This document shows positions 1 to 6,995 of a DNA stretch of 21,182 bases, in pieces. The DNA lies in contig JBDSUJ010000083.1 of the NCBI GenBank assembly GCA_039927815.1, positions 1-21,182 of the forward strand, given 5' to 3'. Numbering within the stretch: the first letter of the stretch is position 1; every line of letters starts with the position of its first letter. Source of the stretch: Croceibacterium_A sp039927815 (lineage in GTDB: Bacteria > Pseudomonadota > Alphaproteobacteria > Sphingomonadales > Sphingomonadaceae). The translations under genes were made by a program, and so were the position numbers. The notes under the pieces are model-generated. The model was not told the DNA's origin, did not search any database, and worked only from the letters and a program-made list of their open reading frames with translations.

Positions 1-5
1 GATTG

Positions 6-31
6 AAAGGCGCCGGACGATCGGCGCCTTT
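6..31. terminator. Rho-independent terminator hairpin, probably bidirectional
   Basis: A perfect 9-bp inverted repeat, AAAGGCGCC (6-14) and GGCGCCTTT (23-31), encloses an 8-nt loop. On the plus strand it is followed by a T-rich run (TTTTCTTATTT), so it can end a plus-strand gene lying left of the window. On the minus strand it sits directly after the galU stop codon (34-36) with a shorter T-run, so it may also terminate galU. The hairpin is seen directly; its use on both strands is inferred. Confidence 0.8.
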
Positions 32-33
32 TC

Positions 34-909
34 TTATTTCGCCAGCAGGCGCTCGGCCATGCGCCGCACTTCCTCGCCGATGTCAGCGCGTTCCAGCGCG
101 AGCGCCAGTGTCGCCTCGACGAACCCAATCTTGTTACCACAGTCGAACCGGCGCCCGGCGAAAGTGACCGCGTGGAACGGCTGTTGGCCGATCATGCGCG
201 CCATGGCGTCGGTGAGCTGGATTTCGCCCCCCGCGCCTTTCCCCTGGCCTTCGAGCGTGCGCATCACCTCGGGCTGGAGGATGTAGCGCCCCGAAACGAT
301 CAGGTTCGACGGCGCCTCCTCGCGCGTCGGCTTCTCGACCAGGCCCGTCACTTCGGTCAGCGGCCCGTTGCGCGTGCCGGGGGTTATCACCCCGTAGCTG
401 GACACCTCGTCCCACGGCACTTCGAGCACCGAGATCACATTGCCGCCGACTTCGTTATAAGCGGCCACCATTTGCGCCAGGCAGCCCGGGGTGCCCACCA
501 TCAGCTCGTCCGGCAACAGGATCGCAAACGGCTCGTCACCGACAATCGCCCGCGCGCACCAGATCGCGTGGCCCAGGCCGAGCGGCACTTGCTGCCGCAC
601 GGTGATCAGGTCGCCGGGCGTAAAACGGGTGGGATCGAGCGCCGAGATATCCTTGCCGCGCTCAGTCATCGTGCTTTCGAGCTCGTAGGCGATATCGAAA
701 TGCTCGACCAACGCGGTCTTGCCACGCCCGGTGACGAAGATCATCTGCTCAATCCCCGCTTCCCGCGCTTCGTCGACTGCGTATTGGATCAGCGGCCGGT
801 CGACGATCGGCAGCAGTTCCTTGGGAATCGCCTTGGTCGCCGGCAGGAAGCGGGTGCCGAGCCCGGCCACGGGAAAAACGGCTTTGCGGATCGGGCGGGG
901 GCTGGTCAT
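34..909 (-). CDS. galU: UTP--glucose-1-phosphate uridylyltransferase
   Basis: Cytoplasmic enzyme making UDP-glucose from UTP and glucose-1-phosphate, the precursor of many LPS, capsule and exopolysaccharide sugars. The 291-residue product has the nucleotidyltransferase signature GLGTRFLPATKAIPKE at residues 16-31, then DRPLIQYAVDEA, a GLGHAI stretch, an LPDE metal-site motif and a VEKP motif, all in the order expected for bacterial GalU; length is typical. The open frame extends 48 codons further upstream, but that part is arginine-rich and does not resemble the family, so I take the ATG at 907-909. No strong Shine-Dalgarno is visible there. It is divergent from the small plus-strand gene at 1040, with about 130 bp between them. 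UDP-glucose supply fits the presence of a sugar transferase gene further along, but the two are not adjacent. Confidence 0.95.
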   Translation of the reverse strand: MTSPRPIRKAVFPVAGLGTRFLPATKAIPKELLPIVDRPLIQYAVDEAREAGIEQMIFVTGRGKTALVEHFDIAYELESTMTERGKDISALDPTRFTPGDLITVRQQVPLGLGHAIWCARAIVGDEPFAILLPDELMVGTPGCLAQMVAAYNEVGGNVISVLEVPWDEVSSYGVITPGTRNGPLTEVTGLVEKPTREEAPSNLIVSGRYILQPEVMRTLEGQGKGAGGEIQLTDAMARMIGQQPFHAVTFAGRRFDCGNKIGFVEATLALALERADIGEEVRRMAERLLAK

Positions 910-1027
910 GCGGCGCTCGTTATGGGGACGGGGGCGGCGGGTCAACGGCGGATCGGGGCGGCGCGAATTTCCAGAACTTTCGCCCGCGGCGTGCGTTGGG
1001 CGATTCAAACCCCTCCGCCGAGGGATG

Positions 1028-1033
1028 AAGGAG
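1028..1033 (+). promoter_or_regulatory. Ribosome binding site deciding a start
   Basis: AAGGAG lies 6 nt before the ATG at 1040-1042 and only 3 nt before the tandem ATG at 1037-1039, which favours the second ATG as the start of the small protein gene. Confidence 0.65.
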
Positions 1034-1039
1034 ATAATG

Positions 1040-1282
1040 ATGGCCTTGCTCAAACTCGCCGCGCTCGGAACGCTCGGTTATGTGGCGTACAAGTATTTTG
1101 ACCAGGCGCGGGATAATAGTCCGCCGGCTTTCGCGGCGGGCCAGGAACCGGGCCACAACTTCGCCAAAGTGCGCGATGCCGGTCCGCATGCCATGGCCGA
1201 CAAGCCGACCCGCCAATGGACCAAGGAAGATCAGGCGATCGACGAAAGCTTTCCCGCAAGCGATCCGCCGTCGAATTATTGA
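1040..1282 (+). CDS. Small membrane-anchored protein with DESFPASDPPS tail
   Basis: An 80-residue protein of unknown function. The N-terminus (residues 2-20) is a hydrophobic segment that could be one membrane helix or an uncleaved signal anchor. It is followed by a polar middle part rich in Pro, Ala, Gly and charged residues. The C-terminus is EDQAIDESFPASDPPSNY. From memory, this (D/E)ESFPASDPP motif recurs at the ends of many otherwise different small proteobacterial proteins of unknown role. The start is chosen from the AAGGAG at 1028-1033; a tandem ATG at 1037 would add one Met. It is divergent from galU, and its last 7 bp overlap the 3' end of the convergent RHH gene, with no terminator visible between them. 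It is expressed as a real gene by its good ribosome site and recognisable tail. I cannot assign a function. Confidence 0.8.
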   Translation: MALLKLAALGTLGYVAYKYFDQARDNSPPAFAAGQEPGHNFAKVRDAGPHAMADKPTRQWTKEDQAIDESFPASDPPSNY

Positions 1283-1515
1283 CCGGCGGCGAAGCGCGCC
1301 GCCAGCCACAGACGCAGCGCGCTCGCCAGTCCGGGCGGACGGTTTGCTCCGATGCGGGCGGCGTCGATCCGCGCGACCAGCGCATTGATCGGTATCCGCT
1401 CCTGCTGGGCGGCCAGCTTGAGCAATTCCCAGAACAGCGGTTCGAGGCTGACCGACGTCTTGTGCCCGGCGATTTCGACCGAGCGCTTGACCGGCGGGTG
1501 GTAAAGCTGGGCCAT
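1276..1515 (-). CDS. Ribbon-helix-helix domain protein (RHH_4 type)
   Basis: A 79-residue basic protein. After a short N-terminus (KRSVEIAGHKTSVSLEPLFW, residues 10-29) come two helices (ELLKLAAQQERIPINALVARID). This matches the alphaproteobacterial small ribbon-helix-helix family (RHH_4, PF13467): a beta strand with TSVSLEP, then LLKLA and a second helix. Such proteins are presumed dimeric DNA binders, but few have been tested. The ATG at 1513-1515 lies 9 bp after the stop of the PhaB-type reductase gene on the same strand, so the two are almost certainly co-transcribed. A role as regulator of polyhydroxybutyrate genes, or as an autoregulator, is inference from position only. Its 3' end overlaps the convergent small gene by 7 bp. 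Confidence 0.85.
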   Translation of the reverse strand: MAQLYHPPVKRSVEIAGHKTSVSLEPLFWELLKLAAQQERIPINALVARIDAARIGANRPPGLASALRLWLAARFAAGQ

Positions 1516-1524
1516 CTCACCCGC

Positions 1525-2247
1525 TCAGTACATATGCTGCCCGCCGTTGATCGACAAAGTCGACCCCGTCACGAACCCGCCGTTCTCCGACGCGAGGAAG
1601 GCCACGCCGCGGGCAATCTCGTCGGCATTGCCCAAGCGGCCGACCGGAATCCTGGCGACGATCTTCTCGAGCACGTTCTCTGGCACGGCGGCGACCATGT
1701 CGGTGTCGATGTAGCCCGGCGCGATGGCGTTGACGGTGATGCCGAAGCGCGCGCCTTCCTGGGCAAGCGCCTTGGTGAAGCCATGGATCCCGCTCTTGGC
1801 CGCGGCATAGTTGACCTGACCGTACTGGCCTGCCTGGCCGTTGATCGAACCGATGTTGACGATTCTGCCCCAGCCACGGTCCTTCATGCCCGGGAAGCAC
1901 GCCTTGGCCATGTTGAAGCAACCCCCCAGGTTGATACGCATGACGTCATACCAGTCCTCGAATGTCATCTTGAGGAGGGTGCCATCGCGGGTGATGCCGG
2001 CATTGTTCACCAGCACGTCGATTGGCCCGACCTCGGCGGCAACCTGATCGCACCCGGCCAGCGTCGCTTCGTGGTCGCCCACGTCCCACTGATATGCCGG
2101 AATTCCGGTTGAGTCAGTGAAGGCGCGGGCCTTGTCCTTGTTTCCGCCGTAGTTGGCGACGACGGTTAAGCCCTCGGCGCGCAAGGTTTCACAAATTGCG
2201 CGGCCAATGCCGCGAGTTCCGCCGGTAACGATCGCGACACGTGCCAT
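1525..2247 (-). CDS. phbB: Acetoacetyl-CoA reductase (PhaB/PhbB-type SDR)
   Basis: NADPH-dependent reduction of acetoacetyl-CoA to 3-hydroxybutyryl-CoA, the middle step of polyhydroxybutyrate synthesis. The 240-residue classical short-chain dehydrogenase shows the cofactor motif TGGTRGIG (8-15), NNAG (81-84) and catalytic Ser134, Tyr147 and Lys151 (YAAAK). The stretches ANYGGN, FEDWYDVMRINLGG and GQYGQVNYAAAKSG are characteristic of PhaB rather than of FabG, which is the main alternative. The start ATG (2245-2247) has a good GGGGAG site 5-6 nt upstream on the minus strand. It heads a two-gene unit with the RHH gene behind it. No PHB synthase or thiolase gene is present in this window, so participation in PHB storage is inferred from family alone. 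Confidence 0.9.
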   Translation of the reverse strand: MARVAIVTGGTRGIGRAICETLRAEGLTVVANYGGNKDKARAFTDSTGIPAYQWDVGDHEATLAGCDQVAAEVGPIDVLVNNAGITRDGTLLKMTFEDWYDVMRINLGGCFNMAKACFPGMKDRGWGRIVNIGSINGQAGQYGQVNYAAAKSGIHGFTKALAQEGARFGITVNAIAPGYIDTDMVAAVPENVLEKIVARIPVGRLGNADEIARGVAFLASENGGFVTGSTLSINGGQHMY

Positions 2248-2310
2248 AGCTCTCCCCTGTTGGACTTTTTATCTTCGCCAACGCCCGACTAGGCCAGCCG
2301 GTGCCGTGAG

Positions 2311-2340
2311 TGCAAAAGAAAAGCCCCGCCGAAGCGGGGC
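2311..2340 (-). terminator. Rho-independent terminator with UUCG tetraloop
   Basis: Read on the minus strand, the sequence is GCCCCGC-TTCG-GCGGGGC followed by TTTTCTTTT. It is a 7-bp all-G/C stem closed by the very stable C(UUCG)G tetraloop and a T-run. It lies 22 bp after the stop of the exported protein gene (2363) and upstream of phbB, separating the two minus-strand transcripts. Confidence 0.9.
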
Positions 2341-2362
2341 CATTCCGTTGGCTTCAGTCGCA

Positions 2363-3145
2363 TCAGAAGCGGAACTGAGTCCCGACGTAGACGGCCTGAT
2401 TGTCTTTCTTGGCCGTATCCGCAACCGGTGCGAGCCGGTCTTGTTCGGGCTGGTAGCGCACCCCTGCGGTAACGTTGACGTTGTGCGTGAGGCGATAGCT
2501 GCCAGCGAGATCGACCGCCTGTGCTTCTATCACATCGCGCGCATCGACAGTGCGCGGAGCAGCGGCCGGGCGCGGTTCGCTGGTCGCATTGCGCGCCACG
2601 AACCGGCTCGGACCTTCCTTCACACCGCCTGTCGGCCGGAAACTCGCGAGATCGGGGATCGACGCATCCGACAGCGTCCGCGACAGCGCCGGCGCGGCAG
2701 GTGCCGGCTTGGCGAAGCTCTGGTAACCACGCGCGAGCCCGAGATTGTAGCGCATCGGCGCCAGGCGCAGTTCCGTGGGCGTTCCCGCCAAGGCCAGGTC
2801 TTTCGCGGCGGCAATGACGGATCCCACCGAAACGACCCGCACCGCGCCTTCGTCAACGCGAACAGCGACGGTCATCGAACTGCTGGCCCGGTCGGATACG
2901 CCGGCCGGCGTGAAACGCATCAGGCGCGCCTTGCCGTTGCCCGATTGCGCCACGAGCAGGGCAATGCGCGGATCGATCGCGGCGGGCGTAAACTTGGCCA
3001 CAGTTCCGCGGGGTAACGATTGCGACACACTGGCGCCCAGCGCACTGACGGCGAAACCGGCGCTGGGGATACAGGCGACGAGCCCACAGGCCGCGAGCAC
3101 GCCGAAGCGACCTTTCGCGGTCATGGCCCGATGCTTGCTGCGCAT
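2363..3145 (-). CDS. Exported protein of unknown function, beta-barrel-like C-terminus
   Basis: A 260-residue protein. The N-terminus is basic (MRSKHRAMTAKGR) followed by a hydrophobic core (FGVLAACGLVACIPSAGFA), a typical Sec signal peptide with likely cleavage after SAGFA. The mature part starts with a region of about 95 residues of mixed strands, then an Ala/Pro-rich linker. The last ~50 residues alternate polar and hydrophobic (AVDLAGSYRLTHNVNVTAGVRY, ending in VYVGTQFRF), with the terminal phenylalanine typical of outer-membrane beta-barrel strands. I recall similar C-termini in sphingomonad hypothetical proteins but know no function. Start: the ATG at 3143-3145 has AAGG 6 nt upstream; a GTG two codons earlier (3149-3151) is too close to that site. 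A UUCG-loop terminator follows, so the gene is monocistronic. Confidence 0.82.
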   Translation of the reverse strand: MRSKHRAMTAKGRFGVLAACGLVACIPSAGFAVSALGASVSQSLPRGTVAKFTPAAIDPRIALLVAQSGNGKARLMRFTPAGVSDRASSSMTVAVRVDEGAVRVVSVGSVIAAAKDLALAGTPTELRLAPMRYNLGLARGYQSFAKPAPAAPALSRTLSDASIPDLASFRPTGGVKEGPSRFVARNATSEPRPAAAPRTVDARDVIEAQAVDLAGSYRLTHNVNVTAGVRYQPEQDRLAPVADTAKKDNQAVYVGTQFRF

Positions 3146-3464
3146 GGTCACCTTGGATCGCCCTCTCTATGTTCTAACCAGACTCGAAACGGCCTTAACC
3201 GTTCCTGACCTGACGGACCGCGCGAGTCGATCCGCCGCCTGCTTACGCCGGGTTCACCGGGCTTGGCGAGTCGAGACGCAGGCCATGCAGCGGTTTTCGC
3301 GACCTGTTGCCTTCAATCCACAATCGGCAGGCAAGTTAACCGGCGGTTCAGCGCCATCGAGCGCAAATCGGGGCCACGAGCGGACCGCCTTGCCGCCCGC
3401 GGGATGGCGCACTAGAGGCTTCACTTTCGCGGGATACCGTCCCGCCAGCAGAACAGGACCGAGA
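3146..3464. other. Divergent intergenic region (319 bp)
   Basis: No supported gene lies here; open frames crossing it are extensions or shadows of neighbours. It must hold the promoters of the exported protein gene (minus) and of the DUF3576-leuS-lptE-holA operon (plus). Two small inverted repeats are visible: AACGG-CCTTAA-CCGTT (3188-3203) and AACCG-G-CGGTT (3338-3348). The latter overlaps a TTAA-N7-TTCA sequence (3336-3350), one base off the CtrA half-site pair TTAA-N7-TTAA. I could not pick out convincing -35/-10 boxes. Confidence 0.6.
3152..3155 (-). promoter_or_regulatory. Ribosome binding site deciding a start
   Basis: CCTT on the plus strand reads AAGG on the minus strand, 6 nt before the ATG at 3143-3145 of the exported protein gene. 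It excludes the GTG at 3149-3151, which would leave almost no spacer. Confidence 0.6.
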
Positions 3465-3959
3465 ATGGCTTCGACACGCGCTTCCCAGAGCCGCAACCGC
3501 CACCTGTCAATCGCGGGCGAAGCGGTGCTTGCCGGCCTGGCCATCATGCTGTCCGGTTGTGGCGGCAACGCGTTCGGCAATCCGTTCGGTAGTGGGCGCC
3601 CGGCATCGGCCCCGCGCATGGCCGACGCCCAGGTGAGCACGATCGGCGTCAATTCCTATCTTTGGCGCGCGACCCTTGAAACCCTGTCGTTCATGCCGTT
3701 GGCCCAGGCGGACAGCGCGGGCGGCGTGATCGTAACCGACTGGTACTCAAATCCCGACAATCCCAACGAGCGTGTCAAGCTGTCGGTAACGATCCTCAAT
3801 CAGGATTTGCGCGCCGACGCCTTGCGAGTCGCCGCCAGCCGTGAAGTCAACCAGGGCGGCGCGTGGACCGGCGCCCCGGTGCAAGCGGCAACCGTCCAGC
3901 GGCTCGAAGACATCATCCTGACCAAGGCGCGCGATTTGCGCCGCTCGACGCTCGGCTGA
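3465..3959 (+). CDS. DUF3576 domain lipoprotein
   Basis: A 164-residue predicted lipoprotein. Residues 1-14 are basic, 16-30 hydrophobic, and the lipobox LSGC places the acylated cysteine at residue 32. The mature part contains the DUF3576 core (GVNSYLWRATLETLSFMPL, then GGVIVTDWYSNPDNPNERVK and LNQDLRADALRVAASRE). DUF3576 proteins are alphaproteobacterial and uncharacterised. The start ATG is preceded by AGGA (3455-3458) with a 6-nt spacer; the frame is open far upstream, but those codons lack any signal-peptide or family character. leuS starts 22 bp downstream with its own ribosome site, so this is likely the first gene of the operon. The pairing with a second lipoprotein gene, lptE, after leuS suggests an envelope role, but that is inference. 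Confidence 0.88.
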   Translation: MASTRASQSRNRHLSIAGEAVLAGLAIMLSGCGGNAFGNPFGSGRPASAPRMADAQVSTIGVNSYLWRATLETLSFMPLAQADSAGGVIVTDWYSNPDNPNERVKLSVTILNQDLRADALRVAASREVNQGGAWTGAPVQAATVQRLEDIILTKARDLRRSTLG

Positions 3960-3981
3960 TCTTTTCCGAAAAGGAAGCCTG

Positions 3982-6498
3982 ATGACAGACACGCGCTTCG
4001 ATCCGTCGCAGGCCGACGGGCGCTGGCAGCGTGCATGGGAAGCGGCCGGCACGTTCCGGGCGGATGGCGCGGGCGCCAAGCCGACAGCCTATGTCCTCGA
4101 GATGTTTCCTTATCCGTCCGGTCGAATCCATATCGGTCACGTGCGCAACTATACGATGGGCGACGTGCTCGCGCGCTACAAGAAGATGACCGGCCATGCG
4201 GTGCTCCACCCGATGGGATGGGATGCTTTCGGCATGCCGGCCGAGAATGCCGCGATCGAACAAGGCGTCCACCCTGCCCAGTGGACCCGCCAGAACATCG
4301 CCACCATGAAGGCGCAGCTCAAGCGGCTCGGCTTCGCGCTCGACTGGTCGCGTGAGCTGGCGACCTGCGATCCCGACTATTACCGACACGAACAAGCGAT
4401 GTTCATCGACCTTTACGAGGCGGGGCTGGTCTACCGCCGCCAGAGCGCGGTCAACTGGGATCCGGTCGACCACACCGTCCTGGCCAACGAGCAGGTCATC
4501 GACGGACGCGGCTGGCGCTCGGGTGCGCCGGTCGAACGGCGTCAGCTCAACCAGTGGTTTCTCAAGATCACGGAGTTTGCCGACGCGCTGCTCGATGGCT
4601 TGGGCGAACTCGACCAATGGCCCGACAAAGTGCGGCTGATGCAGGAAAACTGGATCGGCAAGAGCCAAGGCCTGCAGTTCTCTTTCTTGGGTAGCAACTT
4701 CGACGGTGAGATCGCGGTTTACACCACCCGGCCGGACACGATTTTCGGCGCCACGTTCGTGGCAGTGGCGGCGGACCATCCGATCGCGCAGAAAGCCGCA
4801 GCGGCCGACGGTGAAGCCGCCGCGTTTGTGGCGCTGTGCCGGACCGAGGGCACTTCCGAAGCGGTGATCGAGGCAGCAGAAAAGCTCGGCTACGACACTG
4901 GCCTGCGCGTCGCCCACCCGCTCAGCGGATCTGACCTGCCGGTCTACATCGCCAACTTCGTGCTGATGGAGTATGGCACCGGGGCGATCATGGCGGTGCC
5001 CGGCCACGACCAGCGCGATTTTGAATTCGCCACCAAATACCTCCTGCCGATCGTGCGCGTGGTGGCGGCGGACGTGAGCATGGCCGATGCGCCGTTCGCT
5101 GGCGAAGCCGAACCGGGCGACGGCAAGCTCGTCAATTCCGGCTGGCTCGACGGGCTCGGGGTCGAAGACGCCAAGCGCGCGGTGATCGCTCGCGCCGCGC
5201 TCGACGGCTGGGGCGACGGCAAGACCGTGTGGCGGTTGCGCGACTGGGGTGTCAGCCGCCAGCGCTATTGGGGCACGCCGATCCCGTTCATCCATTGCGC
5301 CGCCTGCGGCGTCGTACCGGTGCCAAAGGACCAGTTGCCGGTCGTCCTGCCCGAGGATGTCGATTTTTCCGTCCCCGGCAACCCGCTGGCCCGGCACCCG
5401 ACCTGGCAGCACGTGACCTGCCCCAAGTGCGGCGCCGCAGCGACCCGCGAAACCGACACCCTCGACACGTTCGTCAACTCGAGCTGGTATTTCCTGCGCT
5501 TCGCCAGCCAGCCGGCGGACAAGCCGTTCGACCGGGCGGAGGTCGCCCGGTGGATGCCGGTCAACCAGTACATAGGCGGCATCGAGCACGCGATCCTGCA
5601 CTTGCTTTACGCGCGCTTCTGGACCCGTGCGCTCCACCACATCGGCCACCTCGACTTCGCCGAACCGTTCGCGAGCCTGTTTACCCAAGGCATGGTGACG
5701 CACGAGACCTATCGTAGCACCGGCAACGAGCCGAGGTGGCTCGCGCCGGAGGACGTTACAGTGACCCGCTCCCTGGCGGTCGAGAAGGCCACCGGGCGGC
5801 CAGCCGAGATCGGCCGGGTGGTCAAGATGTCGAAGTCGAAGAAGAATGTCGTCGATCCCGACGACATCATTGCGAACTATGGCGCCGACGCGGTCCGCTG
5901 GTTCATGCTGTCGGACAGCCCGCCGGAACGCGACTTGCCGTGGAGCGAAGCGGGCATCGAGGGCTGCGGCCGGTTCGTCCAACGGCTGTGGCGCCTGTTC
6001 GAGCAATACGATGGCAGCGCGCGAGGCGGCGATCCGGCGCTGGCACGAAAAACACACCAGGCGATCGCCGCTGTCGGCGCGGACATCGAAGCGCTGGCGT
6101 TCAACAAGGCGGTCGCGCGGATCTATGAACTCGCCTCGGCGATCGAGAAGGCCGCGCCTTCCGCCGCCCGCAGCGAAGCCATCCGGACATTGCTGATGCT
6201 GGCCGCGCCGATGATGCCGCATCTTGCAGAAGAAGGCTGGGCGCGGTTCGGCACCGGTCTCGTTGCCGACGCAGCATGGCCGGAGGTAGATCCCGCGATG
6301 CTGGTGGAAGACGAAGTAACTATCGCGATCCAGGTTCGCGGCAAACTGCGTGACACGTTGACGGTCGAGAAAGGCATGGACCGCGGTGCGCTGGAGGCGC
6401 TTGCGCTGGCGAGCGAGAAAGTCCAGCGTTCGCTCGATGGCGCGGAGGTGCGCAAGGTGATCGTAGTACCCGACCGGCTGGTCAATATCGTCGCATGA
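3982..6498 (+). CDS. leuS: Leucyl-tRNA synthetase
   Basis: Class I aminoacyl-tRNA synthetase charging tRNA-Leu; cytoplasmic and essential. The 838-residue product is near the usual bacterial length. Visible in order: HIGH at residues 50-53 (in PYPSGRIHIGHVRNY); the CP1 editing domain with TTRPD (248-252) and YGTGAIMAVPGHDQRDFEF (331-349); a zinc-binding insertion with Cys439, Cys442, Cys480 and Cys483; a TLDTFVNSSWYF segment; KMSKS at 615-619; and the C-terminal anticodon-binding domain. The start ATG has AAGGA (3971-3975) with a 6-nt spacer. The stop overlaps the lptE start by 4 bp (ATGA). No internal disruption is seen. Confidence 0.98.
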   Translation: MTDTRFDPSQADGRWQRAWEAAGTFRADGAGAKPTAYVLEMFPYPSGRIHIGHVRNYTMGDVLARYKKMTGHAVLHPMGWDAFGMPAENAAIEQGVHPAQWTRQNIATMKAQLKRLGFALDWSRELATCDPDYYRHEQAMFIDLYEAGLVYRRQSAVNWDPVDHTVLANEQVIDGRGWRSGAPVERRQLNQWFLKITEFADALLDGLGELDQWPDKVRLMQENWIGKSQGLQFSFLGSNFDGEIAVYTTRPDTIFGATFVAVAADHPIAQKAAAADGEAAAFVALCRTEGTSEAVIEAAEKLGYDTGLRVAHPLSGSDLPVYIANFVLMEYGTGAIMAVPGHDQRDFEFATKYLLPIVRVVAADVSMADAPFAGEAEPGDGKLVNSGWLDGLGVEDAKRAVIARAALDGWGDGKTVWRLRDWGVSRQRYWGTPIPFIHCAACGVVPVPKDQLPVVLPEDVDFSVPGNPLARHPTWQHVTCPKCGAAATRETDTLDTFVNSSWYFLRFASQPADKPFDRAEVARWMPVNQYIGGIEHAILHLLYARFWTRALHHIGHLDFAEPFASLFTQGMVTHETYRSTGNEPRWLAPEDVTVTRSLAVEKATGRPAEIGRVVKMSKSKKNVVDPDDIIANYGADAVRWFMLSDSPPERDLPWSEAGIEGCGRFVQRLWRLFEQYDGSARGGDPALARKTHQAIAAVGADIEALAFNKAVARIYELASAIEKAAPSAARSEAIRTLLMLAAPMMPHLAEEGWARFGTGLVADAAWPEVDPAMLVEDEVTIAIQVRGKLRDTLTVEKGMDRGALEALALASEKVQRSLDGAEVRKVIVVPDRLVNIVA

Positions 6499-6995
6499 AC
6501 CGCGTGGCCGCCTTCCTCGCTCCCGTTGCGCTGGGCGTCGCGCTGACGGGGTGCGGACTCCAGCCGATGTACGCCGGCGGCAGCCATGGCCCGGTCGCGC
6601 AAGGGCTGGCCGCGGTCGAGGTGGCGCCGATCGAAGGCAAGGCCGGCTGGCTGGTGCGCAACGCGGTGCGTGATCGGCTGGCGCAAGGCGGAAGCGCAGG
6701 AATAGCGCGCTATCGCCTCGATATCCTCCTCGACGACAAGCTCGAAGGCCTCGGCCTGCTGACCGACGAGACGGTCGGCCGTGAGCGCCGGACGTTGCGC
6801 GCGCGCTACCAGCTGGTCGACACCCGGGACGGCGCCATCATGGTCGACGCGACGGCCGGGTCCGATGCGGGAATCGACGTGGTCAGTTCCGAATACGCGA
6901 CTATCGCGGCCGAGAACACCGCGCTCGAGAACCTCGCCGGAGATGTTGCCGACCGTATTGTCGCTCGCCTGGCGCTGGCGCTCAGGCCATCGTGA
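6495..6995 (+). CDS. lptE: LPS-assembly lipoprotein LptE
   Basis: Outer-membrane lipoprotein that plugs and stabilises the LptD barrel for delivery of lipopolysaccharide to the cell surface. The 166-residue product has a short signal peptide and the lipobox LTGC with Cys at residue 20, followed by GLQPMYAGG, the usual start of alphaproteobacterial LptE. The remainder has the family pattern (ARYRLDILLDDKLEGLGL, then RRTLRARYQLVD and a C-terminal helix). The start overlaps the leuS stop (ATGA) and its own stop overlaps the holA start (GTGA), so translation is probably coupled. The leuS-lptE-holA order is widely conserved in proteobacteria, which strengthens the call despite low family conservation. 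Confidence 0.92.
   Translation: MNRVAAFLAPVALGVALTGCGLQPMYAGGSHGPVAQGLAAVEVAPIEGKAGWLVRNAVRDRLAQGGSAGIARYRLDILLDDKLEGLGLLTDETVGRERRTLRARYQLVDTRDGAIMVDATAGSDAGIDVVSSEYATIAAENTALENLAGDVADRIVARLALALRPS

Noticed and set aside
1216..2112. Plus-strand open frame (298 codons) opposite the RHH and PhaB genes
   Set aside because: Covers both strongly supported minus-strand genes and has no recognisable family features.
3913..6222. Very long open frame (769 codons) on the minus strand opposite leuS
   Set aside because: It is the antisense shadow of leuS in a GC-rich genome; its translation is rich in Arg, His, Gly and Asp, without any domain, while leuS on the other strand has all its motifs.
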